From: Viscum album | Lineage: Eukaryota; Streptophyta; Magnoliopsida; Santalales; Viscaceae | Assembly (NCBI GenBank): GCA_963277665.1 | Contig: OY728142.1 | Span: forward strand, 10,988,001 to 11,052,000 | Length of the DNA stretch: 64,000 nucleotides | Reading direction: 5' to 3' | Shown: positions 20,108 to 33,450 of the stretch, in pieces | How positions within the stretch are numbered: the first letter of the stretch is position 1 | Layout: each line of letters opens with the position of its first letter | Made by a program: the position numbers and the translations under genes | The notes under the pieces: model-generated | Seen by the model: only the letters and a program-made list of their open reading frames with translations | Told to the model about the DNA's origin: nothing | Databases searched by the model: none

Positions 20108-22085
20108 AGATAAGATGGAATTTTAAAAGGATTCATTTGATCCTTTGGTTATATCAAGGTTCCTTTTATTGAGTGATAGCTTTATTTTTATCACAGTAAA
20201 GATATATCACTCCCTAAATGATAGGAACCACTAAAAGTATAGGTATGAACTTCCCAATCCAAACAGATTCCTTAAAATCATTTGATGTAGAAATGCATTC
20301 TGCCTCTATTATAGAGTCTTCCATGGTGAATTATTTGAAAATCTTACAACTAATAGATCCACTATCTTGGAAAAACATGAAACCCGATTGATATTTTATA
20401 TCATCATTATTAGATTAAAAAAATTAATCCATGTAACCCTTTACATAGAGCTCATATTCTCTTATAAAGACCAAGAAAATTTCTTTAGTCCTTCTCAAAT
20501 CCTTAAGGATGTTCTTTACATTAATTCAATGAATCTCACCAGGATTGGATTGGTATCTAGTTGTAATGTTAAAGATCATAGATAACATCAAGTTGAGCTT
20601 ACAATATGTTATATATGATAGAACATATAGTGGATATATAGAGAAATACATCCATCCTTTAAAATCCATTAGAAGGACCCTGAATCTTCCCAAGACCTAT
20701 GCCTTGAAACATTATTAAAGGCCCGTTATTAGAGTAGTCCATGGTAAACCTCTTTATAACTTTACTAATGTAATTTTCTTGACTAATTCCAAGAAACCTC
20801 CTATATATATTTCTATAGATATTCACACCAAATATATAGGCTGCTTCACCCATGTCTTTCATCTATAAGCACTTACCTAACCACATCTTCAAAGAGAGAA
20901 GTATAGGGATTTAATTTCCAATAATTAGTATGTCATCTGCATAAAATATTATAAATACTACAACAACCCCACTAATCCACTTATATAGACCAAAATAGTT
21001 TTTATTTTTGATGAAACCAAACTCTTTAATTGCATCATCAAACTAGATATTCCAACTCCAAGAATATTACTTCATTCCATAAATGGAATGTTGATACTTG
21101 TATACCTTCATAATCTAAAATGGAACTTAAAAAACTTTAGAATGTATCATATACACGTCCTAGACTAAATTTTCATTAAGTAAATCATGTTTTATAGCCA
21201 TATGATATATCTCATAATCATAATGAGCTATTATGGAAAGAAATATATGAATGGACTTTATCATCATAATAGGTGAAAATGTTTCTTCATAGTCAATACC
21301 ATGAATTTTATTCTAATGTTTTGTAGCTAAGTGAGATTTATAGGTAAAAAATCTACCATCCATGTTAGATTTCTTCTGAAAAACCCACTTACACCCTAGG
21401 GTGATTACCCTTTCAGGTGTATCCACTATGATACAAACTTGGTTAGTGAACATGTATTTCATATAAGATTTCATGGATTTTAACCATTTTAAAAAATCAA
21501 ATCTCTCAATGGCCTATTAGTAAGTATTAGGTTCATCATTTATGAAAACTTTATCATCATCATTTTCTATAATAAATCTATATCTCCTAGGTTCTTGATG
21601 AATCCTATCAAACCTTCAAGGTTATTGTGTAACTTGAGTTAACTCTTCTTCTAAAACTCTTTGTGTAACTAGATCAACCTCCATCTCAAGAACATTTCCT
21701 ATTTTTAGGTCTTTAACTTATCTATGTTCAAATTTTATCCCACCGAATCCATAATTGATAAATTCCATCTCAAGGATTGTATCAAATCGAGCCATAAACA
21801 ATTTTTTCTTTGTAGTATTATAAAAATAATATCACTTGGTTTCCTTGGGATAACCATCAAATAAGAATTTGTTAGATTTTGAGAAAATATTATCAGAAGA
21901 AAACTATCCTACAATTTCTTCACATCCTCAAATATTCATAAAATACATAATGAGATGTTTCCCAGTCCATATCTCATATGGTGTCTATATGACTACTTTA
22001 GATGAAACAATATTTAGTAGAAATTCAGCAGTCTCTAGAGAATAACTCCATAATGAAATAAAAAGGTCACACTAACTCATCACCA
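20108..22085 (-). pseudogene. Copia C2 pol relic: integrase end, RT, RNase H
   Basis: Minus-strand reading, with several stops and frameshifts, gives the integrase tail (ETAEFLLNIVS, TPYEIWTGK, DGYPKETK), RT (PERVITLGCKWVFQKK, IHGIDYEETFSPI, IFYADDILIIGN with the YADD residues intact near 20940), MKDMGEAAYIFGVNIY (20659-20862) and the start of RNase H. It stops at 20107 and continues at 8702, so it is the host into which Sirevirus A inserted. Protease and gag upstream of 22085 are not recognisable. Confidence 0.88.
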
Positions 22086-24850
22086 ATTAAAAAATGTATA
22101 TAAATAAAGGTATAAGGACACTGGGATGGGAGGGGATAATCAATGTTCACTTAAAACTATTATGATTTATTCCCTTTTTAATTCAACCTCTTAGACTAAT
22201 CCTAGTGTTGATCCCCTCTTATTTATTCCACACAACCTCACTCAAATAAAGCTATAAATAAAGGCATAGGGACACACATTTTTATAAGGTTTGGATCAAA
22301 GTCAAACTCTATGCCTTGATTGGTTATTCACCCCAATCATGGTTTCTAAACTATAATAAAATGTTGATTACAATGGGTTTGGTGCTTCCCACACCTACAA
22401 TTACAATGTATCATTGGAATTCTCTTTCTATAATTATACTGGACTTATCTCAACAATTTTACACTGTTGCCATAGCTTCATAACATGATCACCCTACATA
22501 CCCTGAGTCCCACTGGTTCTATGGATTTGTACCATATATATGAATGTGATACATCAGATGATTCTACATCAACAAGATGTAACTCCTTCTTCTCAACATA
22601 AGGTCTTAAAATGCCACCATGTCCTTAAGATATACTACATGTCACTCAATTCTGGTATCTATTCTCACTATATGAAACACCTTATAGGACCATTGTTGTT
22701 TCTTCTTATAAATATTTAAATCTTTCGCTAAAAAACATTAGATGAACATACCCACAACTTCAAGAATTCTTATTCTCATTTATTATTCCTATACTATAAC
22801 TATCTAGTAATGTAGGTTGACCACTTGTTTTTCTTCTTCTACATTGAAACCCAATAGATTGAAACTATTTAGTAATTATTTTTATTCTTTTCATCTTTTC
22901 ACTACAATATGCACCGCATTCTACTTCTTCTTCTTCAAGAGTTATAGAATTTCACTATAGTATATGCTCTCGATCCTCTAATAATTAACACCCAACTAGC
23001 TATATCTCCTTATTTATTTTTTATATCTTCCTCCTCAATATTCTCATCATCACATGGATTCATTTAAGAGCATTAAACTTATTCTATTTTAATTATCATC
23101 TTTAAATGGAATATCTTGAGGACTTACTCACTTCTAGCCATAAATCACCATCATAGAATACCCATTTTATGTTCTCATGATTTTTCATGCACTAATTTTT
23201 CCACTCAAATGATATTCCCATAATACCCTTATTTAATGCACCTCACTTTTGAAACTTAGATGAAAATAGCTTAAAAAAAACTCTATAGTAGGCTTGGATT
23301 ATTTCTCTTCTTTAACTCAACATTTATCCACTAAATCTACACATTAGTTTTCATAGATATATAAAAATATAAAATACATCTTCTTGCGGTGTGGAACTCA
23401 CTTTCTATGGCATGAAACTTCCCATAAAAACTGTACAACTTTAAATATTATCTCTATACATAGTAGTAGTATCTCAACCCATTCCTCCTTCAATCATATC
23501 TTGAATAAAAAATCAGATATGATATTTAATCCACTGAATTAATAACATAAGAATCTATAGATTTTTGTATTTACAGATTTATGAAATATGGAAGTCATCT
23601 TACTTTTCTAGATTGGATAAATTCCTAGACTTCCATCTCGATTCTTCTTCATTTTCACTTATTCAGGCTTGAATCATAATGATATAGGTTTTGATGGACA
23701 ATTGATCATTGATGTAATATCATCTATATTATTATTGAAAATTTAGTAATTCATTTTCTCCATCAAGAAATATATATAGTGGATCCTATTCCATTTCAGG
23801 ATTGGGAAAATTCCTAGCCTTCTATATTCATATCAAAATTAGATCATGGATTCTCTAAGCTTAATGATTTTTAAAACTTTAATGAACAACACAAGAATCC
23901 TCGTATTTATTTTTATTATAATTATAGAATTATAGAATATAAATTTATCATATTTATTTGATATTTTTTTTCCATGAATTATGATTAGATCCTAGGATAT
24001 TTCTTTCTTGAATCACATACCAATCTAGTTTTATTTATGTTTATATTAGGGTATAAAAACTCTTACATCATCCCAAATCTAATCCTATATTCAAATGTTA
24101 AATATGAAAATCACATATTTCATCCAAAAGAATCCTCAATTTTTTCTCTAAGTTTAGAATGACACATTCACTAGGAGAAGATGACACACATTAAGCACAT
24201 CACACATATGCTCAGTGAGATGACACCTACGACAAGCATGAGAATAGGTAGACACACAAATTCCTTTTATTATTTTGAATATCCACTAAGTATCACACAT
24301 AATCTAGAATGGGTGACACTAATGTTGGTAGATTTAATATGTATGTTGAGATGAATGAAACATACACTTCTCTGAATTCAAATTCACACTGATAGAACTT
24401 TTCCAAATTCATCAAATATGCTAAGGATCACACATACACTGATGGGAAAACAGACATACACAGACCATGGTGACACCTATGCTAAAGTCTAATTAAATAT
24501 ACACTAAATTCCATACTTAACCAATTTTCTGATTTCTATATTAAAATTTAAGAATGGTTTAAATAATTTTAGAATTGATTCAGATCAATCCTTATCCATC
24601 TAAAATCAAATCAGGCTTTCTCAAACATTCATCCAAGAAAGTATAAACAATATATACAATAACCAATATAATATATACCCAAAGGATGGGTTCTCCTCAT
24701 ATAGTATACCATTTTCCAACACTATGATCCTATTTTTTCCTCCTTAATACAAGTTATCCAGTATATATTTCAACTACCATCTTGTAAAACCATGAACCCT
24801 TTTTGAAGTTATGAATTCTATTATTTTTTATGGAACATGTGTATTTTAAT
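22086..24850. other. Unassigned AT-rich region
   Basis: No gene, LTR end or pol motif recognised on either strand. It may hold the decayed 5' half and 5' LTR of Copia C2. A short phrase, TATAAATAAAGG plus AGGGACAC-like bases, recurs at about 22097 and 22252. Around 24160-24480 the motif GACACAC/GATGACAC recurs many times without a fixed period. Confidence 0.5.
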
Positions 24851-26904
24851 TAGTTATTATGTATTTAGGGGACAGAGTTGGCTTGAGAAGAGGTTTTTAA
24901 AGGTTAGGTAAGCTTGAAGTTTAAAAACCAAATCTTATGTCACACTGTAGAAAGGTCGGGCAAAGGGAAGGGTCCCCTACCTCGAAGGGTTCATAGTGTA
25001 AACCAATGGTCATGATCTAAACCTTTACTTAGGTAGTTATTAAGATGTTTTAAAATAATGGACTCACCAAGGACCCATGAAACCCATCCCTCTCAAGATC
25101 TCTTGTTTTTTTGGTGAATTTTGGATTCAAAGAGCTATTTTTTACTTATTTTTTATCAGATCAAATTTCCATCAATTGCAATTGATTCTTCTCAGTAAGT
25201 CTAAACCTTTCCATTCCCTAGATAACCACCTTCCTCTCTGTTTCCTTTCTCACTTATCCATAAACCTAAAATGTGGATTTTAGGGTTTAGTTTTAGGGAT
25301 TTTGGTGTTTTGGGTTTGATTTGGGTGGTGTTTATTATCTATTAAGCTCTCTTACACTTAAGGTAGGTGGTCTTGAAGCTATCCCTTAAATGTTTCACCA
25401 TCTGTATTTTGTGTATGATCTGTTTCCATGCTGGCATACCACTAATCTGACCTAAAATCATAAGTAAATGTCACATGCCTTTAATTTACGAAACTGAACT
25501 TCTCCATGTCTAATAAACAATCTTTTTATGTGTGTATATCAGAATTTAAATTCCCTTGAAGTGTGCTTGATCTTGGGAATTAGCTGAGGAATTAAAAAGG
25601 CAACCCCATGGGTGCCTTGGGTATAAAATGTGATGTTTTTTTATGTAACCAAGGATTCCCAGGATGAGATTTAGGATCCAATAGCCATGTATATTTTGTG
25701 ATACCCAATATAATTGGATTAAAAAAAGATAAATTAGATGAATTGAATTTGTACTTAAATTATGACTAATGGTTTAGAGTGCCTTGGGTAAATCCACATT
25801 GGACTCGTTATGAATATTAGTTTGGAGTGACTTGGGGTAATGACCCTTGGAATCATTATAAATCATGGTTTGGAGTGCCTTTGGGAAATCTCACTTGGTC
25901 TTATTATGAATCACTATTTAGACTGCCTTAGATAAATCCACATTGGACACGTTATGACTCGTTGTTTAGAGTGACTTAGGGAAACCACCCTTGGAAATAT
26001 TATGACTCATGCTTTGGAGTGACTTGGGGAAATACCCCTTTAAATCATTAAGAATCATGGTTTAAATTGATTTGGGGAAATCCCCCTTGGGCTTGGTATG
26101 ACTCATAGTTTGGAGTGACTTGGGGCATTCCCCCTTATACACTTAATAAATCATGGTTTATAGTGCCTTGTGGAAATACCACTTGGATTTGTTAGCAGCT
26201 CTACGGGATACTATGGATAAAGAAATCTATCTTAGGATGAAATAGGTATGATTGGTCCCTTGTATCATCATGGAACTGATGATCGATGATAGTTTATTTA
26301 TTTATTTTTTATGTATTTTTATTATGCACATCCACATGCATTGTATACTCAGACTAGATATGATTTTAGACACTGGTGGTGGTAGCCTACTGAGTAGCAC
26401 TCAAACCCTTCCCATTCCAATTTTTGGTACCCAAGTAATCTTTAAGAATGAAAGAGAGGATAAGGGATAGCTCCTTAAGACCGATGCTTGATTTAGAATT
26501 CTAGGATAGAGCACGGAATATTGGGACTGATCTAGGACTCATGACCAATTTTGGAGAAGTTTACCAATTTTGTATTTTATTATTTTTGGGATATTAGTGT
26601 ATATAATCTACTGGATGTATGAATTTCTTGACATGTATATATCTTATTTTTACATATCATGATCTATTATTATTTATTTGGAACTTTTTTTGATTTCTAT
26701 TTACTTATTTATATAGATATATCAAATTATTATTATTTATGCTATTATTTCATGCAGATATAAGGGTATAGTCTCCCCGTAATATCATCTTAGACCATCA
26801 CTACTATTCAGTAGCCTCTGGTGTATGATGAGGTGTTCCTACGGTTCAATGGATATCACCAGTCAAGGCACCGATCAGTGGTCTCTGGCTGAAAGGGCAT
26901 CACA
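24850..26904 (+). mobile_element. Gypsy 5' LTR, plus strand (G3)
   Basis: The 3' end is set by GCATCACA followed at 26908 by a primer site. It holds 48-bp subrepeats (25771-26195), the GGTAGCCTACTGAG box (26376-26409) and GGGTATAGTCTCCCC (26764-26778) with the CAGTAGCC...GATGAGGTG stretch after it. The start is uncertain and placed near 24850 from typical LTR length. Confidence 0.65.
25771..26195 (+). repeat. LTR subrepeats, about 48 bp, nine units
   Basis: Nine diverged units of 47-49 bp, each opening GGTTTGGAGTGACTTGGGG-like and containing CCNCCTTGGA and TTATGANTCAT. Adjacent units alternate between GTGCCTTGG and GTGACTTGG forms, hinting at a 96-bp higher-order unit. Confidence 0.85.
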
Positions 26905-26907
26905 AAG

Positions 26908-26919
26908 TGGCACAAGAGC
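26908..26919 (+). promoter_or_regulatory. Primer binding site, degenerate
   Basis: TGGCACAAGAGC matches 9 of 12 bases of TGGTATCAGAGC and follows an LTR end within 4 nt. Confidence 0.6.
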
Positions 26920-29590
26920 TCTTTCTTTTTATTTGAATATTTGGGTAAGGTAGTTAGGAGATATGGTGTTGTCAAAAATTATTATGAATCTTATGCTTGG
27001 GAGTATCTAACTTGTCTATGAGGAAGTCCCATGTCACCAGGGATGAGATTATTGATCTGGTTTTCACTTTTAAAATTGACTTATATCACCTAGAGTGACA
27101 CACATGATTTTGGAATGTATGATTTATTAGATTTTATCTCTTTTTCAGAATGGAAAGAGGGTTTGTTTTCATGCATCATACTAGATACATAGGTTTAACA
27201 TGTTATTTGAGTGATTTTCTATGATCTTTTACATTTATTATGACTTAATTTCATCCATTTAAAGTGTTAAAAACAATTTATATGGTGTTTTACCATATAA
27301 ATTTATGGTTTCATCTTACCTAATTGGTCTTCTAAATAGTTAAAAAGTTTATTATATGATATAGTATCTTGATTATTATATGATATAAGTTAAATATAAT
27401 TACAATTACAACCTATTAAATATTTTCCTTTATAAAATCTAATTAGAATTTCAATCAACTGAGTCTAAAATATGAAAATTCAGGTTAAAGTAAATTAGAA
27501 AAGTGTTATGGTATAGATACTATGTGTTTAGTGTATACCTTGTGAATATATGATATTGAACCTATTTTTGGGTAGATGAGGATAGTGAGAGCTACCAATT
27601 TATAAGCAGCCTATGATATGAGATGTAGATAATTGGGGGGCATTATGCCTATTATCATTTTACTTGAACTTTGATATTGGAGTTTTTAATAGACATTTAT
27701 TCTAATTTGGGTATTATTTTCATATGACCTGATCTTGAAAATTGGTAGATAACTCTAGTGAGATAACTTACACTGTGAGGCCTTCATCACGCGGTCTGTA
27801 TAAGATAATGATATTCTATACCTCTTGTGAGTGGGATGTTATAGATCTTGTGACTTTTCTTTGAATTGTGACTTTGAGAACTGAGATATGATATGACTAT
27901 CTATGAACCTTGTGGTTTTATACTTAAACCAATAGTGGGTAAGGTAGATTAAACTTGAGAAAGTGTGTGAGACCTTTCTATTTTAGGGCTTGAGCAGAGC
28001 AGCAAGACATGTTATTTGCCACTGATTTTCCTCTATTGTGTAGGAATGTGAGTTAAGGATAACCCTAGATTGGGTAGTTATCTTGAGTATGGGGTGATTG
28101 ATATATATTTTTGTATAAAAACACTAAAGGGGGTGTACTAGTCTATGAGTTGATTTGAAATATTAAAAGGTGTCTTAGGATATTGGTGAGCTGATCACTG
28201 TGACTAAGTAGTAGAAAATTTTCTTACTGTTGTTTGAGATTGATATGATACATGGGGATAACCCACGAGAGGGGTTAGTTCATATTGGTGGGTTCTTTAG
28301 ATTTAATAAATGTGGTAGATGATTTAAATTGAGATTGATATACAAAAGATCTAACAAATACTTGGGATAAGTGTGTAGATGCCTTATGTGTTGTGGATGT
28401 AGATGTCCAACCTTGGTTTTGTGACTTGTGTTTGGATTTCAAAGGATAAGATTAGTTGGATGACTAAACCTATTGGATGGGTTATCCTAGATAGTTGGAT
28501 CTGGAATGGGTAGAGTAAGGGTAGGATTTTTTAGTTTTGGGGTGATGATTGGGATGGATGGTGATCACATGGTTGGCCTTGGAATGAGCTAACATATACC
28601 CAACCTAAAGTGTTATGAAACTTCCTAGGTTTAGGACCAGAGTTTGGAGTTTATTTTGTATAGATGTGAAGGTTTTTTTGGGAACTAGGGAAACAATGTT
28701 AAAGTGTCTCTATTTTGTCTCTCTGGCCAGGGTGTCTAGTGTTGGCGCAGTGACCGCCGTATCCATTCACCAGGACCCTAATAACCCGCTTATTGACTTG
28801 GTATATATAGGAATTAGTTTCATGGAAGACTTAGTACATGCATTATATAGGAATTAGTTGCAGTTTCCATGTCCTTATTGAGTCAACTCTGCAAATATAC
28901 CCATTAACCATGGTATATCTTGTCTTCTTTTAGGATTTATTCATGATGAAAACTAGTGAGGTTTTCACGGTAGAGTTGAGAGTTTGACCTGATGAGTGAT
29001 GAGGCCTCCATGATGAGGCTTAGTCACAAGGTGGTATTTCTTCTGAATGGTGAAAATGTTGAACTTTATCATATTGATCAGTTTGTAGAGCCACATACAA
29101 TGGTTTAGGTGGATGAAGCATTCCATAATGAGTTATGGATGGATATTTTGGTGATGGATGATGATACAAAGGGTTTAATCACGTATCACGAGCTTCCAAG
29201 GTAGGGATCCCCTGGGATATAGGGTCAGTAGGACCTACTAATGGAAGGCATTCAACGCAAGTCTTGAAACTGGAGGTTTCATCAGATATCTAAGGGAAAG
29301 ATTAGTTTTTTGAGGATGATACGTTACTATGATTGTGATTGGAGAGGAAATATCACATTCGATTTTCCTACCCATTGTGTATAAATTAGAGAGACTGTCG
29401 ATGAACTGATTAAGAAGAAAAAATGGTAGGAGTAAGGAGGTCCTTGGGGGTAGAGAACATGATAGAGGAACTAGGGGAGAAATAGGAGGTAGTAGATTAT
29501 TTGGTTTGATATTACCACTAACACCCCCAGGTTGACCACTCGAGGCTGGGGAAGTTAGTGGTCATAATATTGGATAGCTTTATGTGCTGG
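26920..29590 (+). other. Decayed Gypsy interior, 5' part
   Basis: Lies between the primer site and protease scraps, where leader and gag are expected. I could not identify gag or a zinc knuckle. ORFs here are under 85 codons and not convincing. Confidence 0.45.
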
Positions 29591-29599
29591 AGGTTCTTT

Positions 29600-30120
29600 A
29601 TCTAGAGGCTCTAAGAGTGTTTTGAGGTATGATCTATGTTCCTTATACTATTTTTGTATTACTGTTATACATAGGTATGATCCACTCTTTTTCATCCTTT
29701 TTTAGAGTTTGTTTCTAAGGAGAAGTAGGGAATCAGTAGAGACATGTGTTGGTGATGTTTGGTGTGACTTTGGAAATGCAAGGAAGAGAGAGAATTCCCC
29801 TACCAAGACGTGTTCTTGAGACTCGATCCTAAACCATACAGGAGATTCAGTGCCAACCAAAGTGGATAGTGACGAGGTGTGGTGGATAAGTTCTTCTAAA
29901 TTGTGTGTTTGAGGTTGTTTATTGGACTACTATGTCAGAGAAATCTCTAGTTGTGGTAAATTAGAGGGAAAGGGAAAAGGTGATTTCTGAGTAGTAGGAG
30001 ATCACAAAGGCTTTGAGTGTGGTTCGAGGTATGACTTGTGTCCTCACTTCCCCAGTTGTAGTTTTCACATGTAGTCATGATACACTTATCCATGAGAATA
30101 TCCCCTATCAAGACTAAAGA
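29600..30120 (+). pseudogene. Gypsy protease relic, duplicated
   Basis: Plus-strand reading near 29620-29720 gives LLYIGMIHSFSSFF, a decayed form of the Gypsy protease pattern LLDTGASHSFIS, with the catalytic Asp changed to Tyr. A second diverged copy of the same region occurs near 30010-30110 (both contain TTCGAGGTATGA-like and ATGATNCACT bases), suggesting an internal duplication of about 400 bp. Confidence 0.5.
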
Positions 30121-30879
30121 TTCCATTGAATCCTTTTTTCTCAACCCTTTTATTGAGGATCAGGCAGAGAGGATCAATGATTACAAACTTCTACCAATAG
30201 TGTGACCCGACTCTAAGAGGAGATATGCGGTCTCACATGTAATCTCTTCACAGTGGTGCTGAAACCCTATGATGTTTTCCCTTAGTATAATCTTTTTCCC
30301 TACCATTCGTGTTCAAGTTTTTTCTACTAGTGAGTGTCGTAGTGTTTTTGGATTATTGGGATGAATTTTTCCTCCTTTGATAAGGAGTGATCCAAAATAG
30401 AGAAGGATGAGATCATTCACAGGAGGTTATATCCACTTCCTTATTAGTTGAATAATATTACCTTTAGAGTAGTAGATTCTTTAAGATTTTAGTTTCCTAT
30501 GATGGTGGAGTATGAGTGAATCTATCTTAAGAACGTGCCAAGTTTACCTTCCCATCGAGAGTTTGTTTTCTACATGGACTTGCACTAGGGACAACCCGAT
30601 ATCTATTCTAGAATATCGGATAACCATGTATAACTCTGAGAGATGGATGTGTGGTTGGAGGAGTCTATAGAGCAGGAAATTTATAAGACCTAGTGTGTTT
30701 TTCTGGGTAGCTCTGTGTTGATTCATATAGGAGGTGGATGGGTGCTTAATGTTGGGTATGAATTGGTGTCACTTGAACCAGATAACATGTGGAAAATTAC
30801 CACACTCTATCATTAAGTTATTCAACCAGTGGTTTGGTTCCAAGTGGTTCTCATAGTTGACCTCAATAAAAGTTATCAG
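30121..30879 (+). other. Decayed Gypsy interior between protease and RT scraps
   Basis: Expected position of the protease-RT linker and RT N-terminus. A few weak matches only. ATGCGGTCTCAC at about 30225 also occurs at 58969. Confidence 0.4.
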
Positions 30880-31115
30880 TAGCTCTAGTTTTGGAGCAGG
30901 ATATACTAGAAGTGTCTTTCCAAATACACTATGGATGTTTTGAGTTTGTGGTGATACCCTTCAGTGAGTTGTATGCCAAAACGAAATCATGAGACTTATG
31001 GAATGGACCCTTAACCCTTATTGGATCGGTTCATGGTAGTCTTCTTCATTGAAATCTTTGCGTTCTTGACGTTCAAGTTGGAGCATGCGAAAAACCTGAG
31101 GATACTACATTTTAC
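30880..31115 (+). pseudogene. Gypsy reverse transcriptase relic
   Basis: Across two frames, YGCFEFVVIPFSELYA matches the pattern YGHYEFLVMPFGLTNAP, and LLDRFMVVFFIEIFAFLTF with LEHAKNLRI matches the FIDDILVYS-EHAEHLR region. The catalytic D-D pair has become I-E. Continuation to RNase H is not readable. Confidence 0.65.
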
Positions 31116-33450
31116 CACCAGTCGATAGTTGTTACCCCTCCTCTTCTTTGAAGATCCAAGAAGGCACTACTCAGGGATATCAATTGTAATATGTTACATG
31201 ACTAGATATACACTAGATATGTTTCATAAGGATTCTATAAATAAGGGAATCTAATCATCTTTTTTCAAGGAAAGATTTTGACATAAGTAACATTGTGGAA
31301 AGAGGTGATGATGAGGTTGTTTTCCCTTAGAATTACATATGATGGAGCTGATAATGTACTAGGATATCTTGGTATTGGTTGGAAAACCAAGGGATTTGTA
31401 AAAAGTCTTAAAGTTAAACTTTTTTTCTCACTTGTCTATGGGTGATGACCAATAGAGCTTTTTGGAGAGTTAGAGACACTTGTGCATGAAGGGGGTAGTC
31501 CGGATTTGTGGGATTCCCTTGGAAATCATTGTAGACTGTGATGTTTACTTCACAACATGATCAAGGAGATGTTGTGAGAAGACTTTGGGGACTCAGTTTT
31601 AGTTGAGAACATTGTTTTACCCTAGTCAACTAGCCATGTAAAGTGTCCCGTTCAGGTTTTGGTGAACATGATTTGGGTTTTCATGTTGGTTTTGAGCCAC
31701 ACCTGGGAGGATCATCTACCATCGGCGAGGGTTTTATATCATGATGATTACCACTCTACCATTGGAGTAGTAACTTTTCAAGACTATATATTAGGGACCT
31801 TATAGGTTACTGCTATACTGATTAGATCTAGTGGGTGGCAATGCTTGGGTCCTAGTTTTGGTACTAGTGATGGTTATAAGAGTGAAGTTCATCTAGGGGA
31901 GGATGAGGACTGCCTGTAAATGTTATGGGTTCTTTACGGACCAACGATGTAGGAATTTGTAGTTTGAGAGTCATGGAGTTTTAGCTAGGGTGATAGGCTA
32001 TCTCGAGGGTTTTAAGCCCATTATTTCCCTTCTTCTGTGTCGGGTTATCAAGATTGTGTACTACATAACCTTGTGACTATAGTAGTTTTGGTTTCTTAGT
32101 ATTCGCCACACATTGTAGAAGAGGAGATATGTACACAAATTATTATACGATATTGACCTAGGTAAGTTGGTCCATGAGAGTGAAATTTCTTTTTCAAGAA
32201 ACTGGTGATGTTGAGAAACTGCAGAGAAAGTCCCTTTGTGGGAAATTGTTTTCCTTGGGTGCATGTTTATAGATAACACATAATAGTCATAGGGAGAACT
32301 CATGGGAGTGGGAGACCCAAGTGATAGCTCATTATCCCCAACTTTTTGTTTATATCTTGATTTTTAGGGATGAAAAATACTTCAAGAAGGGAATAATGAA
32401 ATTTCCTAGTTTTTTCCATATAAGACTTTGAAATATTTATAGGAATATTTCCAGAGCCATGCATTGAGATGGTGCGAGATTCTAAGGCCTGGTGAGCCTG
32501 AAATAAGTTTTTAAAATATATTAAATATCGCATAGGTGTAGTTTTCCTAAAATAGTGGAATAACTCCAAAACAGAGTCAGAAATCAGAAATGTGAGACCG
32601 CTATTTAGTTCATAATGTGCGGTTTACTCTAGGCATGACATAATCTTTGTCGGCATCAGATATTTTGGTAAAATGATATCAGGGGTGAAAATAATAAAAT
32701 AAATAAATTTAATTAATTTATTTCCTTATTTCAATGTAGTGACCTAGAATCCTTTATTTAAACATGGATATGCTTAATCCCTAGGGTTACCTACATAACC
32801 TAGGGATTTATAGAATCCATTGGAAGATCATTAGAAGAAGTCACCAGATCGAGATTAGATCAAGGATCATGCGCCAACGTTGCTTGTGGATCTCATCCAT
32901 GATAATAATGTGCGATCATTCTTTGTGAGAAAGAGATCCAAATCGAGGTAGGATGTTTGTTTTATATGGACTTATCCCTATTTAATTATTCTTAAAATGA
33001 ATATGAATCAATAAAAAAATGAATTGATTCATAGATCATGTGTATTGCAGGTATGGGATATTTATTATTTGTGATTGGGGATTTTTTTGTTGATTATGTT
33101 ATATATCTTCATTCTCCATTCTAATGGAAATTAATTGGGGCTAACATGAACATTGTCCAAGGTCCGTTCCTCACATTTTTGTTTTGTGAATTTCTTTCCT
33201 CATTCTTTGTTCATTGCAAGAAATTTATTTGGCCTGCAGTTCAAAGAATACCCAAAAATAAATCATTTCACACCTTTTTCTTGGAACACTGATTGATACT
33301 ACAGATATGGGTTCATATTGGTGATGAGATCATTCCATGACAATGGATCAGGAGAGTACGACTGTGGTTTGGGTGTACGACATCGATGAGGTGTGATTAA
33401 AGTGGTTCCTGAGCACTAGATACTACCAGAATATGACTAACGATGATGAG
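31116..33450. other. Unassigned, probably decayed Gypsy and LTR sequence
   Basis: No clear coding match. Around 32630-33000 the composition and the phrase GGTAGGATGTTTG resemble LTR leader sequence. The 80-90-codon minus-strand ORFs near 32061-32569 have no recognisable motif. Confidence 0.35.
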
